Origin: an uncultured Flavobacteriaceae bacterium
Lineage (GTDB): Bacteria; Bacteroidota; Bacteroidia; Flavobacteriales; Flavobacteriaceae
NCBI GenBank assembly: GCA_947500445.1
Contig: CANMSB010000010.1
Location: 1-64,000, forward strand
Reading direction: 5' to 3'
DNA length: 64,000 nt
A program made the position numbers and the translations under genes. Below are positions 51,885-60,689 of the stretch, piece after piece. Under the pieces are notes generated by a model. That model was not told where the DNA came from. It worked only from the letters and a program-made list of their open reading frames with translations, and did no database searches. Every line of letters begins with the position of its first letter. Positions within the stretch are counted from its first letter, which is position 1.

Positions 51885-52232
51885 ATGATACAAATGAAAA
51901 AAATCGAGGCAATCATTAGAAAATCCAAGTTTGATGACGTCAAGAAAGCGCTTCATCAGATTGAGGTTAACTTCTTCAGTTATTGGGACGTTACGGGCGT
52001 TGGCAACGAAAAACAAGGACACGTATATCGCGGTATCTCTTATAGTACTTCCGACATACAGCGCCGATTTCTATCCATTGTAGTTTCCGACGAGTTTTTG
52101 GAAAAAACGGTAAATGCCATTTTAGAATCGGCATATACGGGCAATGTTGGCGATGGTAAGGTATTCGTATCCGATGTGATCGATGCATACCGTATCCGTA
52201 CAAAAGAAAACGGACACGCCGGAATCAACTAA
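51885..52232 (+). CDS. glnK: nitrogen regulatory protein P-II
   Basis: 115 residues (or 112 from the in-frame ATG at 51894, which gives the usual start MKKIEAIIR). P-II trimers read 2-oxoglutarate, ATP and ADP and control ammonium uptake. The T-loop is shorter and different from E. coli (GVGNEKQGHVYRGISYSTSD) but keeps a tyrosine at the position equivalent to Tyr51. The C-terminal part has TGNVGDGKVFVSDVIDAYRI, the nucleotide-binding B-loop. It lies 31 bases before amt, so it should gate that transporter. Confidence 0.94.
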   Translation: MIQMKKIEAIIRKSKFDDVKKALHQIEVNFFSYWDVTGVGNEKQGHVYRGISYSTSDIQRRFLSIVVSDEFLEKTVNAILESAYTGNVGDGKVFVSDVIDAYRIRTKENGHAGIN

Positions 52233-52263
52233 AAAAATAAACCAACAAACGATATTATAGATT

Positions 52264-53496
52264 ATGGACGCAGGATTATTTACAGCTAACAATGTTTGGA
52301 TGATGTTATGTACCGCTTTGGTATTTTTCATGCATACCGGTTTTGCTTTTTTGGAAATCGGATTGACCAGACAAAAAAATACGATCAATATTTTATTTAA
52401 GAACATCTTTATCATTACCGGTGGGCTTTTACTCTACTACGCTTTCGGATTTAATTTAATGTATCCCGGATTCGAAGATGGCGATGCCGGCTTTTTAAAA
52501 TTTGCCGGTTTCGGAATTGGAGCCCCTGAGGGAGGTATGACTCCCGGATATGCCGATGGTGGTTACACTTGGTGGACCGACTTTTTGTTCCAAGGCATGT
52601 TTGCGGCAACTGCGGCAACAATTGTTTCCGGAGCCGTGGCAGAACGAATTAAAATTGCCTCCTTTATGGTGTTTGTACTATTTTATGTAGGATTAGTGTA
52701 TCCTATAGTAGGCGCATGGAAATGGGGAGGTGGATTCCTCGATTCTTGGGGATTTTATGATTTTGCAGGATCTACATTGGTCCATTCCGTTGGCGGATGG
52801 GCGGCACTGGTTGCTATTGCATTACTGGGCTCAAGAATAGGAAAGTTCGGGGATGATGGAAAACCAAAAGCAATTCCAGGCCATAGCATTCCGCTTGCCA
52901 CTGCCGGGGTATTGATCCTTTGGTTGGGTTGGTTCGGCTTTAATGGTGGTTCCGTACTTTCCGCAGATCCGGAATTAACTTCTTTGGTATTGGTTACTAC
53001 TAGTTTGGCCGCTGCCGCTGGTGGTTTTGGGGCCTTTATCCTTTCTACTATCCTATACAAAAATCTAGATTTGACCATGTTCTTAAATGGAATATTGGGA
53101 GGTTTGGTAGGTATAACCGCGGGCGCTGACCTGATGTCTCCAAACGAAGCAGTTGTCATTGGCTTCATTGCCGGAATCATCATTGTGCTAGGGGTTGCAC
53201 TTATAGACAAACTAAAGTTGGACGATCCGGTAGGAGCGGTTACGGTACACCTTATCTGTGGTATTTGGGGTACGTTGGCCGTCGGTATCTTTGGGAGCAA
53301 AGCTGGAGGAGAACAATTTTTAGTACAGTTGTACGGCGTATTGATCGTAGGTGCGTTTTGTATAATTACCTCCTTGATTATTTTGGGAGCGTTAAAAGCG
53401 ATCTCTGGAATCCGCGTTTCCAAAGAAGAGGAAATCGAAGGCCTCGACCTTCACGAACACGGTATGGATGCCTATCCCGATTTCACGAACGATTAA
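52264..53496 (+). CDS. amt: ammonium transporter Amt
   Basis: 410 residues, eleven membrane helices. It moves ammonium across the inner membrane. The twin pore histidines are in VHSVGGWAALV and TVHLICGIWGTLAVGIFG; the FLGWFGFNGGS-like segment (WLGWFGFNGGSVL) and AERIKIASFM are conserved. No signal peptide; the N-terminus LFTANNVWMMLCTALVFFM is the first helix. Paired with P-II upstream and a porin downstream. Confidence 0.95.
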   Translation: MDAGLFTANNVWMMLCTALVFFMHTGFAFLEIGLTRQKNTINILFKNIFIITGGLLLYYAFGFNLMYPGFEDGDAGFLKFAGFGIGAPEGGMTPGYADGGYTWWTDFLFQGMFAATAATIVSGAVAERIKIASFMVFVLFYVGLVYPIVGAWKWGGGFLDSWGFYDFAGSTLVHSVGGWAALVAIALLGSRIGKFGDDGKPKAIPGHSIPLATAGVLILWLGWFGFNGGSVLSADPELTSLVLVTTSLAAAAGGFGAFILSTILYKNLDLTMFLNGILGGLVGITAGADLMSPNEAVVIGFIAGIIIVLGVALIDKLKLDDPVGAVTVHLICGIWGTLAVGIFGSKAGGEQFLVQLYGVLIVGAFCIITSLIILGALKAISGIRVSKEEEIEGLDLHEHGMDAYPDFTND

Positions 53497-53511
53497 CGTT
53501 ACATATCACAT

Positions 53512-53537
53512 ACGGAGCGTTTTTCAGAACGCTCCGT
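53512..53537 (+). terminator. hairpin after amt, weak terminator or attenuator
   Basis: ACGGAGCGTT, six-base loop, AACGCTCCGT, without a long T-run. It may reduce read-through into the porin gene rather than stop it. Confidence 0.5.
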
Positions 53538-53579
53538 TATATCACCTTACTATAAAACAAAAATCACATTTAAAATTGG

Positions 53580-53605
53580 CGTCCTTTAACACAGACCAAA
53601 GGACG
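53580..53605 (+). promoter_or_regulatory. hairpin just before the porin gene
   Basis: CGTCCTTT, ten-base loop, AAAGGACG, ending 19 bases before the porin start codon. It may shape the leader RNA; the function is inferred only from position. Confidence 0.35.
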
Positions 53606-53624
53606 TTCTAAACCTATTGAAAAC

Positions 53625-54695
53625 ATGAAGACGAATACAACTTTATTAAGGAATATTTTTGCGCTTGTATTTTTAGTATGTGCCACCACTTTTTCCTTTG
53701 CACAGGACGAAGAGGAAACGGACACCAAGAAGTTTACCCTAAGCGGTAGTATCGATGCCTATTATAAAACGAACCTCAACGCTCCCAACGATGCGTTGGT
53801 GGCCCCGCAAACATCTTTTGCGAACCTGGATGGTTTTGCATTGGGTATGGCCAACGTTATCGCCTCTTATGAAACCGGAAAAGTAGGTGCCGTCGCGGAT
53901 CTTGTATTCGGTCCAAGGGGAACCGATGCCATTTTTAATTCCCCACAATATTCGGCTACCGGAAACATTGTGAACCAATTGTACGCCTACTGGAACGTAA
54001 GCGATAAAGTAACCTTGACCATTGGTAACTTCAATACCTTTTTAGGCTATGAAGTAATTTCCCCGACCGGAAACTTTAACTACAGTACCTCACACTTGTT
54101 TACCAACGGTCCGTTCTCCCATACCGGTATTAAGGCCGACTTTGCATTATCCGACGATTTCAGTTTGATGTTGGCGGTAATGAACCCAACGGATTTGACC
54201 GAGTTCAACTCATCGGACGGAAAGTACGCTTTTGGCGCCCAATTAGGATACTCAGGTCAGTACTTGAACCTATTGGCAGATGATGGCGGACTTGGTTTTG
54301 AGGTAGATTACACCGGTGGTTTTGACCTTTCCGAAAAGTTTTTCCTCGGACTTAACGGTGCGTACCAAAGCAACTCTTTTGAGGTTGATGGTACCGAAGA
54401 TGAAATTACCGAAGGTTTTTACGGTGTTGCCATTTACCCTCAGTTGACCACTTCCGATAGTTTTGCCATCGGACTTCGTGGAGAGTACTTTGGAGGACAT
54501 ACCGATGTGGATGATGTTGATACCGCTAGCGTTTTCTCCGCTACGTTAACCGGAAGCTATACCGTTGATAATTTAACGATCAAACCAGAAATCAGATTGG
54601 ATTCCTGGTCTAACAACGAGCCTTTTATCGATAGTGACGGAGCTCCACAGGACAATTTATCCGTCTTCTACCTAGCGGCAATATATGCATTTTAA
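53625..54695 (+). CDS. outer-membrane porin of the nitrogen operon
   Basis: 356 residues. Signal peptide LRNIFALVFLVCATTFSFAQ; then an acidic stretch and a beta-barrel (TLSGSIDAYYKTNLNAPND, VADLVFGPRGTD, GNFNTFLGYEVIS, SVFYLAAIYAF as last strand). It resembles OmpL-like porin-2 barrels. Its place after P-II and Amt suggests it lets ammonium or another nitrogen source through the outer membrane; this is inference from the neighbours. Confidence 0.85.
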   Translation: MKTNTTLLRNIFALVFLVCATTFSFAQDEEETDTKKFTLSGSIDAYYKTNLNAPNDALVAPQTSFANLDGFALGMANVIASYETGKVGAVADLVFGPRGTDAIFNSPQYSATGNIVNQLYAYWNVSDKVTLTIGNFNTFLGYEVISPTGNFNYSTSHLFTNGPFSHTGIKADFALSDDFSLMLAVMNPTDLTEFNSSDGKYAFGAQLGYSGQYLNLLADDGGLGFEVDYTGGFDLSEKFFLGLNGAYQSNSFEVDGTEDEITEGFYGVAIYPQLTTSDSFAIGLRGEYFGGHTDVDDVDTASVFSATLTGSYTVDNLTIKPEIRLDSWSNNEPFIDSDGAPQDNLSVFYLAAIYAF

Positions 54696-54731
54696 TAGCA
54701 AAAGGTAGCAGCAGCTTTATTTATAGTATAT

Positions 54732-54762
54732 AAAAATCCCGGTCTTTCGACCGGGATTTTTT
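54732..54762. terminator. two-way terminator between the porin and DUF1684
   Basis: AAAAATCCCGGTC, loop TTTC, GACCGGGATTTTT; it can stop both converging genes. Confidence 0.88.
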
Positions 54763-55414
54763 ATTGCCCTTTAAATGCCCTTACCCCTGCCCTAACGGGC
54801 AGATCCACATGATTTTTTGCTGGCACCAGGGGGCAGGAGTACTTTTTGTTATAAGCGCAATAGGGATTATAGGCCCTATTAAAATCCAAAACGATCACAT
54901 CCCCTTCCGGTATACGAAGGTCCAAATAGCGACCACCGCCATAGGTAAGCTCCCCATTGGTAATATCGGTAAAAGGTAGAAACAAATAGTCGGCATACCC
55001 TTCCTCTTGCATCAGCGCTTCGTTTTGATACACCTCCAATTCAAAAGCTTTTCCTTTTAATTGAAAACGCACGATACCGTACACCCGCTCTTTGGAGGTA
55101 CGTTCCGTAGTGGTAGGCATTAAAAAAGGGATGGACTCTGGAGTACGTTCCAAACGCGCCCTTATCTGATACGTGGTATCTGCCTCAAAAAAGTCCAAGG
55201 ACTCAAAATCCTTTCGATAACGATCCGGTAAGGGTGAGGTTTCCGGGTTTTTGAACTCTTCGTTCATATCATCTTGAAACGCTCGAATCGCCGCCAAAGC
55301 CCCTATCGAATCCGTCACCGATACGGACCGTGGCTCATCATGATACTTTTTTTCTCCCTTACAGGAGAATACCATAGCACCGATCAAAAAGAGAGATATA
55401 ACACGCATTTTCAA
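54761..55414 (-). CDS. DUF1684 lipoprotein
   Basis: 217 residues. Lipoprotein signal MVFSC (Cys about 18). DUF1684 core: GIVRFQLKGKAFELEVYQNE, YADYLFLPFTDITNGELTYG, GRYLDLRIPE and the hallmark NPYCAYNKKYSCPLVPAKN with paired cysteines. Anchored in the envelope; function unknown. Confidence 0.9.
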   Translation of the reverse strand: MKMRVISLFLIGAMVFSCKGEKKYHDEPRSVSVTDSIGALAAIRAFQDDMNEEFKNPETSPLPDRYRKDFESLDFFEADTTYQIRARLERTPESIPFLMPTTTERTSKERVYGIVRFQLKGKAFELEVYQNEALMQEEGYADYLFLPFTDITNGELTYGGGRYLDLRIPEGDVIVLDFNRAYNPYCAYNKKYSCPLVPAKNHVDLPVRAGVRAFKGQ

Positions 55415-55505
55415 CAGATAAAGGGATAAAAGTACGATTTAACCCGGTTTATACCGCGTTTTTCATTTTACAAAAGGTTGTACCTTTCCCATATAAAAGC
55501 ACAAA

Positions 55506-56243
55506 ATGAGACAGCTACTGGTTTTTCTTATCGTTTTCACCTTTTGCTCGGCATGCCAAGAAAGCGCATCAAAACAACCTTCAATTACCACCGCACATCG
55601 CAACTTGCCACAACTGGACGCCAACAACTACAATGTTGCCTTTCTGATCATGGACGGCACGTTCAATACCGAATTTACTGCACCTTTCGATATTTTTCAG
55701 CATACCCGATATCGAAAAAATATTAAGGCTATGAATACGTTCACGGTGGCCAACACCCTGGAACCGGTCACCACCTTTGAAGGGGTTCGTGTGTTGCCGG
55801 ACTTTGATTATACCAAAGACTCTCTGCCCCATATCGATATTTTGGTCGTGCCGAGTGCGGAACACCATTTGGATACCGATCTGGAGGATACCCGCTTGTT
55901 GGATTTTGTGAAAAAAGTATCGGAAAAAGCTACTTATGTTACCAGCCATTGCGATGGTGCCTTTGTTCTGGCCAAGGCCGGACTTTTAAATGAGGTTACC
56001 TCAACGACATTTCCCAGCGATATTGAAAAATACCGGACCATGTTTCCACAACTAAAGGTTAAGGACAGTGTGCTTTTCGTGCATGACGGTAAATACATTA
56101 CCTCCGCCGGAGGTGCAAAAAGTTTTGAGGCGGCACTATACCTCTGCGAAACCCTGTATGGGAAAGAAATAGCCCGATCTTTGGCAAAGGGGCTGGTCAT
56201 CGACTGGGATCTGGACCAAGTACCCCATATTACACCGCTTTAA
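55506..56243 (+). CDS. DJ-1/PfpI-family lipoprotein
   Basis: 245 residues. Lipoprotein signal ends FCSAC (Cys about 17). A DJ-1/PfpI fold follows, with VAFLIMDGTFNTEFTAPFDI, then VTSHCDGAFVLAKAGLL holding the nucleophile-elbow cysteine, and ITSAGGAKSFEAALYL. This arrangement is like the GlxA/ThiJ group, here attached to a membrane. Activity is unknown. The last three residues and stop (TPL, TAA) are encoded inside a mobile palindromic element, so the original C-terminus may have been different. Confidence 0.87.
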   Translation: MRQLLVFLIVFTFCSACQESASKQPSITTAHRNLPQLDANNYNVAFLIMDGTFNTEFTAPFDIFQHTRYRKNIKAMNTFTVANTLEPVTTFEGVRVLPDFDYTKDSLPHIDILVVPSAEHHLDTDLEDTRLLDFVKKVSEKATYVTSHCDGAFVLAKAGLLNEVTSTTFPSDIEKYRTMFPQLKVKDSVLFVHDGKYITSAGGAKSFEAALYLCETLYGKEIARSLAKGLVIDWDLDQVPHITPL

Positions 56244-56305
56244 CTTTGAAATGGCAGGTACAGAAAAGAATTATTTTTTAGTGCTATTTCAAAGTTAAAG
56301 TGGTA
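56233..56305. mobile_element. MITE-like palindromic element B, copy 1 (short form)
   Basis: About 73 bases with inverted ends CACCGCTTTAACTTTGAAAT and ATTTCAAAGTTAAAGTGGTA, and TTA on both outer sides (56230-56232 and 56306-56308). The right TTA is the stop codon of the minus-strand gene at 56306, and the element supplies the last codons and stop of the DJ-1-like gene. It looks like an internally deleted version of the element at 61883-62065. Confidence 0.75.
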
Positions 56306-57718
56306 TTACTCTTCAATAGGCTCGTAACGCGATGCCTTAAGATACTTTTCTATCAAGGCATTGTACTCCGGTGAAATTCGTAAAATGGCCGTATGCTCCA
56401 AACTGTACAGCGCATCCACATCCGTATAGCCGGCTTTCAACAGTTCCTCTAAATAGAACAGGGCGGTGCCGTCATCGTCGATCAAGGCACTGTTGGAAAT
56501 TACCTTAAGATAGTTTTCATACTCCTTGGGAGCGGTAATAGTCTTTAACATCCATAGAAAATTGAGGGCCTCCAGATCTACCGGGGACTGGGCATAGATC
56601 AAATCGATGTTATCGGCGACCAAGGCGTTCACATATCCCTTCAAACGCTGTCCCATTTGCATTGTGAACACATTCGTGCTTTTCTCGTACTTCTCCAGTT
56701 CTTCCATTTGATAGGTCCACCAGCCTAAATTATTGTAGTTATAGGTGCGAATGTCTTCTTCCAGATAGTAATCAAAATCATCTTTTAAGAAGGACTCTTT
56801 AAAAAGGGCGTTGCTCTTACTACGGTTCTGCAAGCGATACCCCTTGCCTTTGCGAACGGTTTTAGCACTTGCCAAAAGGGAGTCGATTGAACGGTGCGGA
56901 GTATAGATTTCGATCATTTCCTGCATCCAATCGTACGCCAACAGTTGTTTTTGTTTTCCCATGGCAACGTTCACCATCTGAAGACTTTGTTGGTAACTAT
57001 CATCAACAAACACCTTGTTTTCCGCAACATCCTTTTTGGCCATGGACGATAATGTGGCGATTTCCAAAGCCTTTACGAGTAATTCAGATGGAGGCCACTG
57101 TTCCCCTCCTTCGAAAACCAGCAATTGGTTTTCAAAACTTTTGCGGTTCAATTCTTTTTCGACAAACAGCATTTCGGGGTAGTTGAAATCGGAGGTACCC
57201 ACAATACCGATGAAGTGTAACGGCTTTCTGCGGTTTAACAAGGCGGTGTTCGGAACGGGCGCCCCGCAGGAAATTACCCCTCTAATTTCTTTGACAAAAG
57301 TCGGCACCGTGCCCGCAAAGCGACCGCCACCGGCAAAACCGGCCGTATATACCCGGCGTTTATCCACTGGTAAAAGGGCTGCAATACTTGATAACAATCG
57401 ACCGGTGACCAAAATGTTTTGAGTGATGCTCAGCGTATCTGAAATATTGTTGGATGCCGCTACCAAATACCCATTTTTTTCGGCCGCTTCCCGAAACACT
57501 TTTACCGCCCGCTTTGCCCTTCCCTTCAAATCAAAAACAACCACGATCGGCCAGGTTTTGGTCGTATCAAAATCGGTCGGCACGTATAAAGCGTAACTTT
57601 CGGAAAGCGAATCCTTGACAACTATGGAATCGGTAATCTTACCTCTCTTTAAGTAGAGGTCTTGGGCGGAGGCATAAAAAACGACCCCAAAGGTGAGTAC
57701 GAGTAAAAAGTATTTCAT
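56306..57718 (-). CDS. secreted alpha/beta-hydrolase-fold protein lacking catalytic residues
   Basis: 470 residues. Signal peptide KYFLLVLTFGVVFYASAQ. The N-terminal about 220 residues look like an esterase/depolymerase-type fold (YALYVPTDFDTTKTWPIVVV, KRRVYTAGFAGGGRFAG). The nucleophile motif GxSxG is GFAGG here, so the serine is alanine, and the usual GGHQWPP histidine motif reads GGEQWPP. Both catalytic positions are therefore lost. The C-terminal about 250 residues are helical without a recognised family. Perhaps a binding or scaffold protein. Confidence 0.8.
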   Translation of the reverse strand: MKYFLLVLTFGVVFYASAQDLYLKRGKITDSIVVKDSLSESYALYVPTDFDTTKTWPIVVVFDLKGRAKRAVKVFREAAEKNGYLVAASNNISDTLSITQNILVTGRLLSSIAALLPVDKRRVYTAGFAGGGRFAGTVPTFVKEIRGVISCGAPVPNTALLNRRKPLHFIGIVGTSDFNYPEMLFVEKELNRKSFENQLLVFEGGEQWPPSELLVKALEIATLSSMAKKDVAENKVFVDDSYQQSLQMVNVAMGKQKQLLAYDWMQEMIEIYTPHRSIDSLLASAKTVRKGKGYRLQNRSKSNALFKESFLKDDFDYYLEEDIRTYNYNNLGWWTYQMEELEKYEKSTNVFTMQMGQRLKGYVNALVADNIDLIYAQSPVDLEALNFLWMLKTITAPKEYENYLKVISNSALIDDDGTALFYLEELLKAGYTDVDALYSLEHTAILRISPEYNALIEKYLKASRYEPIEE

Positions 57719-57875
57719 GCTATATGGTGTTCAACAATGTTATGGCCGAAGCGATCTTAAGGCTACCATAAATGGATATGCTGAAAATATCAAAAACAAG
57801 GCCAAACCTAGTATTTGTTAAAATTACTTTTTTTTGAATTGTTTTAAGGCCTCGTTAAGAAAAGCTTGGGTCTAA

Positions 57876-57895
57876 TATCAATTTAACTTTGAAAT
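57876..57895. repeat. single end of palindromic element B (copy 2, broken)
   Basis: TATCAATTTAACTTTGAAAT, two mismatches to the B-family end, with TAA before it. The right end is missing; element C copy 1 lies directly after it. Confidence 0.5.
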
Positions 57896-57902
57896 GACAT
57901 TA

Positions 57903-57934
57903 TACCACTTGCTGATTAAAATGAGTAATTGGTA
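57903..57934. mobile_element. short palindromic element C, copy 1
   Basis: 32 bases, TACCACTTGCTGATTAAAATG... to ...TTGGTA, imperfect palindrome, with TTA on both outer sides (57900-57902 and 57935-57937). The right TTA is the stop codon of the mscS gene. A related element lies at 60558-60588. Confidence 0.6.
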
Positions 57935-58759
57935 TTACTCGCCAATAGCCCCGATTTCGACACCTTCGGAGTATGCAATTTTAACGTTATGGCGGTGGAA
58001 GGCGTTTTTAATGGCCGAATTGGCATTAAATGTTACCTCCCAAAAATCGTCTGGAAGCACATAGGGACGAACGATCAAGGTAATGTTGTGCGAATCAAAA
58101 TCCAAGATTCCCACCTCCGGCTCCGGATTCGGTAATATTTTAGCGACCGGTTTTAAGGCATTCTGTATTACCTCTTGTACTCTTGGAAAACTGTCTTCAT
58201 AGGGCATGGTCACTTCAAGCTCCAATCGGATCATTCCTTTTTCAGAATAATTGGTTACCACCGAATCGGTGATCATTGAATTGGGTATGATCAATATCTT
58301 GTTCCCGGGAGTCAAAACATCGGTACTGAAAATACCGATTTCCTCTACCCTCCCGAACTTGTCCTCGACCTGTATCCAATCGCCCACTTTATATGGCTTC
58401 AATGTTAAAATAAGGATGCCAGAGGCGAAATTGCCAAGACTTCCCTGTAACGCCATGCCGATGGCAAAACCGGCCGCTGCAAGAATGGCGAACAATCCGG
58501 TAAGGTCCGCACCCAGTACCGAAGCGATGATGAACAGTACCGTACCCTTTAACAATACACTTACGGTCGAGGAAATAAAAGGCCTGAGGGTTTCCGAAAA
58601 ACCCGTCCGTTTCAATGCCGTCCGTACTAATGAGACCAGTTTTTTGACAATCTTGAACCCGATCCAAAAAATGACTCCCGCAAGAAGTATCTTCGGAAGA
58701 TAAAACACTGCTTTATCAATCGCTATTTGAAGGTAGCTGTCGAGTTTTTCCCATTCCAT
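57935..58759 (-). CDS. small MscS-family mechanosensitive channel
   Basis: 274 residues. Two or three helices (VFYLPKILLAGVIFWIGFKI first) lead to the pore helix AAAGFAIGMALQGSLGNFASG, then KPYKVGDWIQVEDKFGRVEE and NKILIIPNSMITDSVVTNYS, and the vestibule. This is the standard length of MscS. It relieves osmotic pressure at the inner membrane. Not in an operon; the stop codon doubles as the flank of a mobile element. Confidence 0.94.
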   Translation of the reverse strand: MEWEKLDSYLQIAIDKAVFYLPKILLAGVIFWIGFKIVKKLVSLVRTALKRTGFSETLRPFISSTVSVLLKGTVLFIIASVLGADLTGLFAILAAAGFAIGMALQGSLGNFASGILILTLKPYKVGDWIQVEDKFGRVEEIGIFSTDVLTPGNKILIIPNSMITDSVVTNYSEKGMIRLELEVTMPYEDSFPRVQEVIQNALKPVAKILPNPEPEVGILDFDSHNITLIVRPYVLPDDFWEVTFNANSAIKNAFHRHNVKIAYSEGVEIGAIGE

Positions 58760-58957
58760 AGGTTAAATTAAACGATTTAATACCTTTCCTACAAGTTTAA
58801 CATCGTTTTTATAGACCAAAACAAATACAAGGATACCGCTATCAAATTACGGCACCCCCGAAAATCGATAACTCCGGAATTTGTGGCTGCCCCCGAACCG
58901 GTACGAACCCGTTTTATCAAAAGGTGAGCGAGGTATAAGCGAATGCCCCTAGCGGAT

Positions 58958-60538
58958 TTATCGGGCTTCGTTTTCAGTTGCCGATCTTATCGCTTTTCCA
59001 TAGCGCTCCAGTTCCCTAGCTACGGTCGACAGCAATATAAGAAGGCCGATCATATTGGGAACCAACATGGCAAAGATCATCGCATCGGCAAAATCGATAA
59101 CGGCCCCCAAACTTGACGCTGCGCCGATCACCACAAAACAGCAAAAGATGATTTTATAGGTATACTCCATCCGTTTCCCCCTACCGAAAAGGAACGACCA
59201 CGCTTGATATCCATAATACGACCAAGAAATCATGGAGGAGAATGCAAAAAGAATCACAGCGAACGAAAGAAGGTAGGGAAACCAAGAGATGCCACTTTCT
59301 AAGGCGTTGGAAGTAAGTACCACTCCTTGGGCATCGGACAGTTGTTCACCAATGATCAATTGGTCCGTAACGATCAATACCAAAGCGGTCATCGTACACA
59401 CGACCACCGTATCGATAAACGGCTCTAAGAGCGCTACCAGACCTTCACTGGCGGCATACCGTGTTTTTACCGCCGAGTGGGCTATGGAGGCAGAACCGAT
59501 TCCGGCCTCGTTCGAAAAAGCCGCCCTTTTACATCCTTGAACTAGTACTCCCATAAAACCACCCGCAACTCCCTGGGGATCGAAAGCCCCTTCTACAATG
59601 GATACGATGGCACGGGGTACCGCCGTATGGTTGATGCACAAAACCGTAATGACCGCCAAAACGTACAACACTACCATTGCGGGCACGATCTTATCGGTGA
59701 CCTTTGCTATTTTTTGTATTCCCCCGATAATCACCACACCTACCAGAACGGCCATCAGCACACCAAAAACCCATCCTTTCCCCGCAATAAAACTATCGGC
59801 ACCCCCCGTTACATAGGCAAACAACTGAAAGGCCTGATTTACCTGAAACATATTGCCCCCGCCAAAAGAACCGCCGACGCACATCAGCGCAAAAAGAACC
59901 GCCAACGCCTTACCCAACCTTGGAAATCCTTTTTCCAAAAGTCCCTGGTGCAAATAATACATGGGCCCGCCGAACACCTTTCCCGTGGAATCGATTTCGC
60001 GATAGCGCACGCCCAAGGTACATTCCACAAATTTCGAAGCCATACCCAGAAAGCCGATGAGTATCATCCAAAACGTGGCGCCGGGGCCACCAATGGACAA
60101 AGCTATGGCCACACCGGCAATATTGCCAAGACCCACAGTGGCCGAAAGTGCGGCGGTCAATGCTTGAAAATGGGATACCTCGCCTTCTTTCGCTTCCGTT
60201 GCGTGTTCCGGTTTCGTCCCATTCGTTCCCCTTGGTGCGGTTTCCTTTTCGGGAAAAGAACCCTCTAAATGGTCGTAACGGCCCCTTACAATGCGTATCG
60301 CTGTGAAAAAACCACGGAAGTTGATGCCTTTAAAGTAGATGGTAAAATAGCTTGCGCCAAAGACCAATACGATCAATACCCACGGAATACCTAGCCCTTC
60401 GGTTATCGGAATTTCCGCCAAAATTGCATCCACAAACCACCCGGTAGCCGAACGGAACCACTCGTTTATGGACTGGTCAAAGGATACTTGTGCGGTAAAA
60501 CCCCGTTGATAGGGAAGTTGAAAAAAGTGAAAACCCAT
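58958..60538 (-). CDS. alanine/glycine:cation symporter (AGCS family)
   Basis: 526 residues from ATG 60538, which has AAAGG seven bases upstream; the frame extends to 60583, but the extra 15 residues would be coded partly inside palindromic element C copy 2 and are unlikely. About eleven membrane helices. Family motifs: [54 protein letters not shown] and [13 protein letters not shown]. It takes up alanine or glycine with sodium. Confidence 0.93.
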   Translation of the reverse strand: MGFHFFQLPYQRGFTAQVSFDQSINEWFRSATGWFVDAILAEIPITEGLGIPWVLIVLVFGASYFTIYFKGINFRGFFTAIRIVRGRYDHLEGSFPEKETAPRGTNGTKPEHATEAKEGEVSHFQALTAALSATVGLGNIAGVAIALSIGGPGATFWMILIGFLGMASKFVECTLGVRYREIDSTGKVFGGPMYYLHQGLLEKGFPRLGKALAVLFALMCVGGSFGGGNMFQVNQAFQLFAYVTGGADSFIAGKGWVFGVLMAVLVGVVIIGGIQKIAKVTDKIVPAMVVLYVLAVITVLCINHTAVPRAIVSIVEGAFDPQGVAGGFMGVLVQGCKRAAFSNEAGIGSASIAHSAVKTRYAASEGLVALLEPFIDTVVVCTMTALVLIVTDQLIIGEQLSDAQGVVLTSNALESGISWFPYLLSFAVILFAFSSMISWSYYGYQAWSFLFGRGKRMEYTYKIIFCCFVVIGAASSLGAVIDFADAMIFAMLVPNMIGLLILLSTVARELERYGKAIRSATENEAR

Positions 60539-60557
60539 AGTGCCTTTCTTGTGTGAT

Positions 60558-60588
60558 ACCAATTGCGGATTAAAACGGGCCATTGGTA
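60558..60588. mobile_element. short palindromic element C, copy 2
   Basis: TACCAATTGCGGATTAAAAC... to ...CCATTGGTA, imperfect palindrome similar to copy 1. No matching 3-base flanks (TGA / TTG), so it may be older. It lies just upstream of the symporter gene. Confidence 0.55.
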
Positions 60589-60689
60589 TTGGAAGACAAA
60601 CATGGTTTTTTCAATATGAATTTAAAAGGTTACGCACTGCTTAAAAAAGAATTGGCAATAGGATATCCGTTACGGATGCGGCCAAATGA

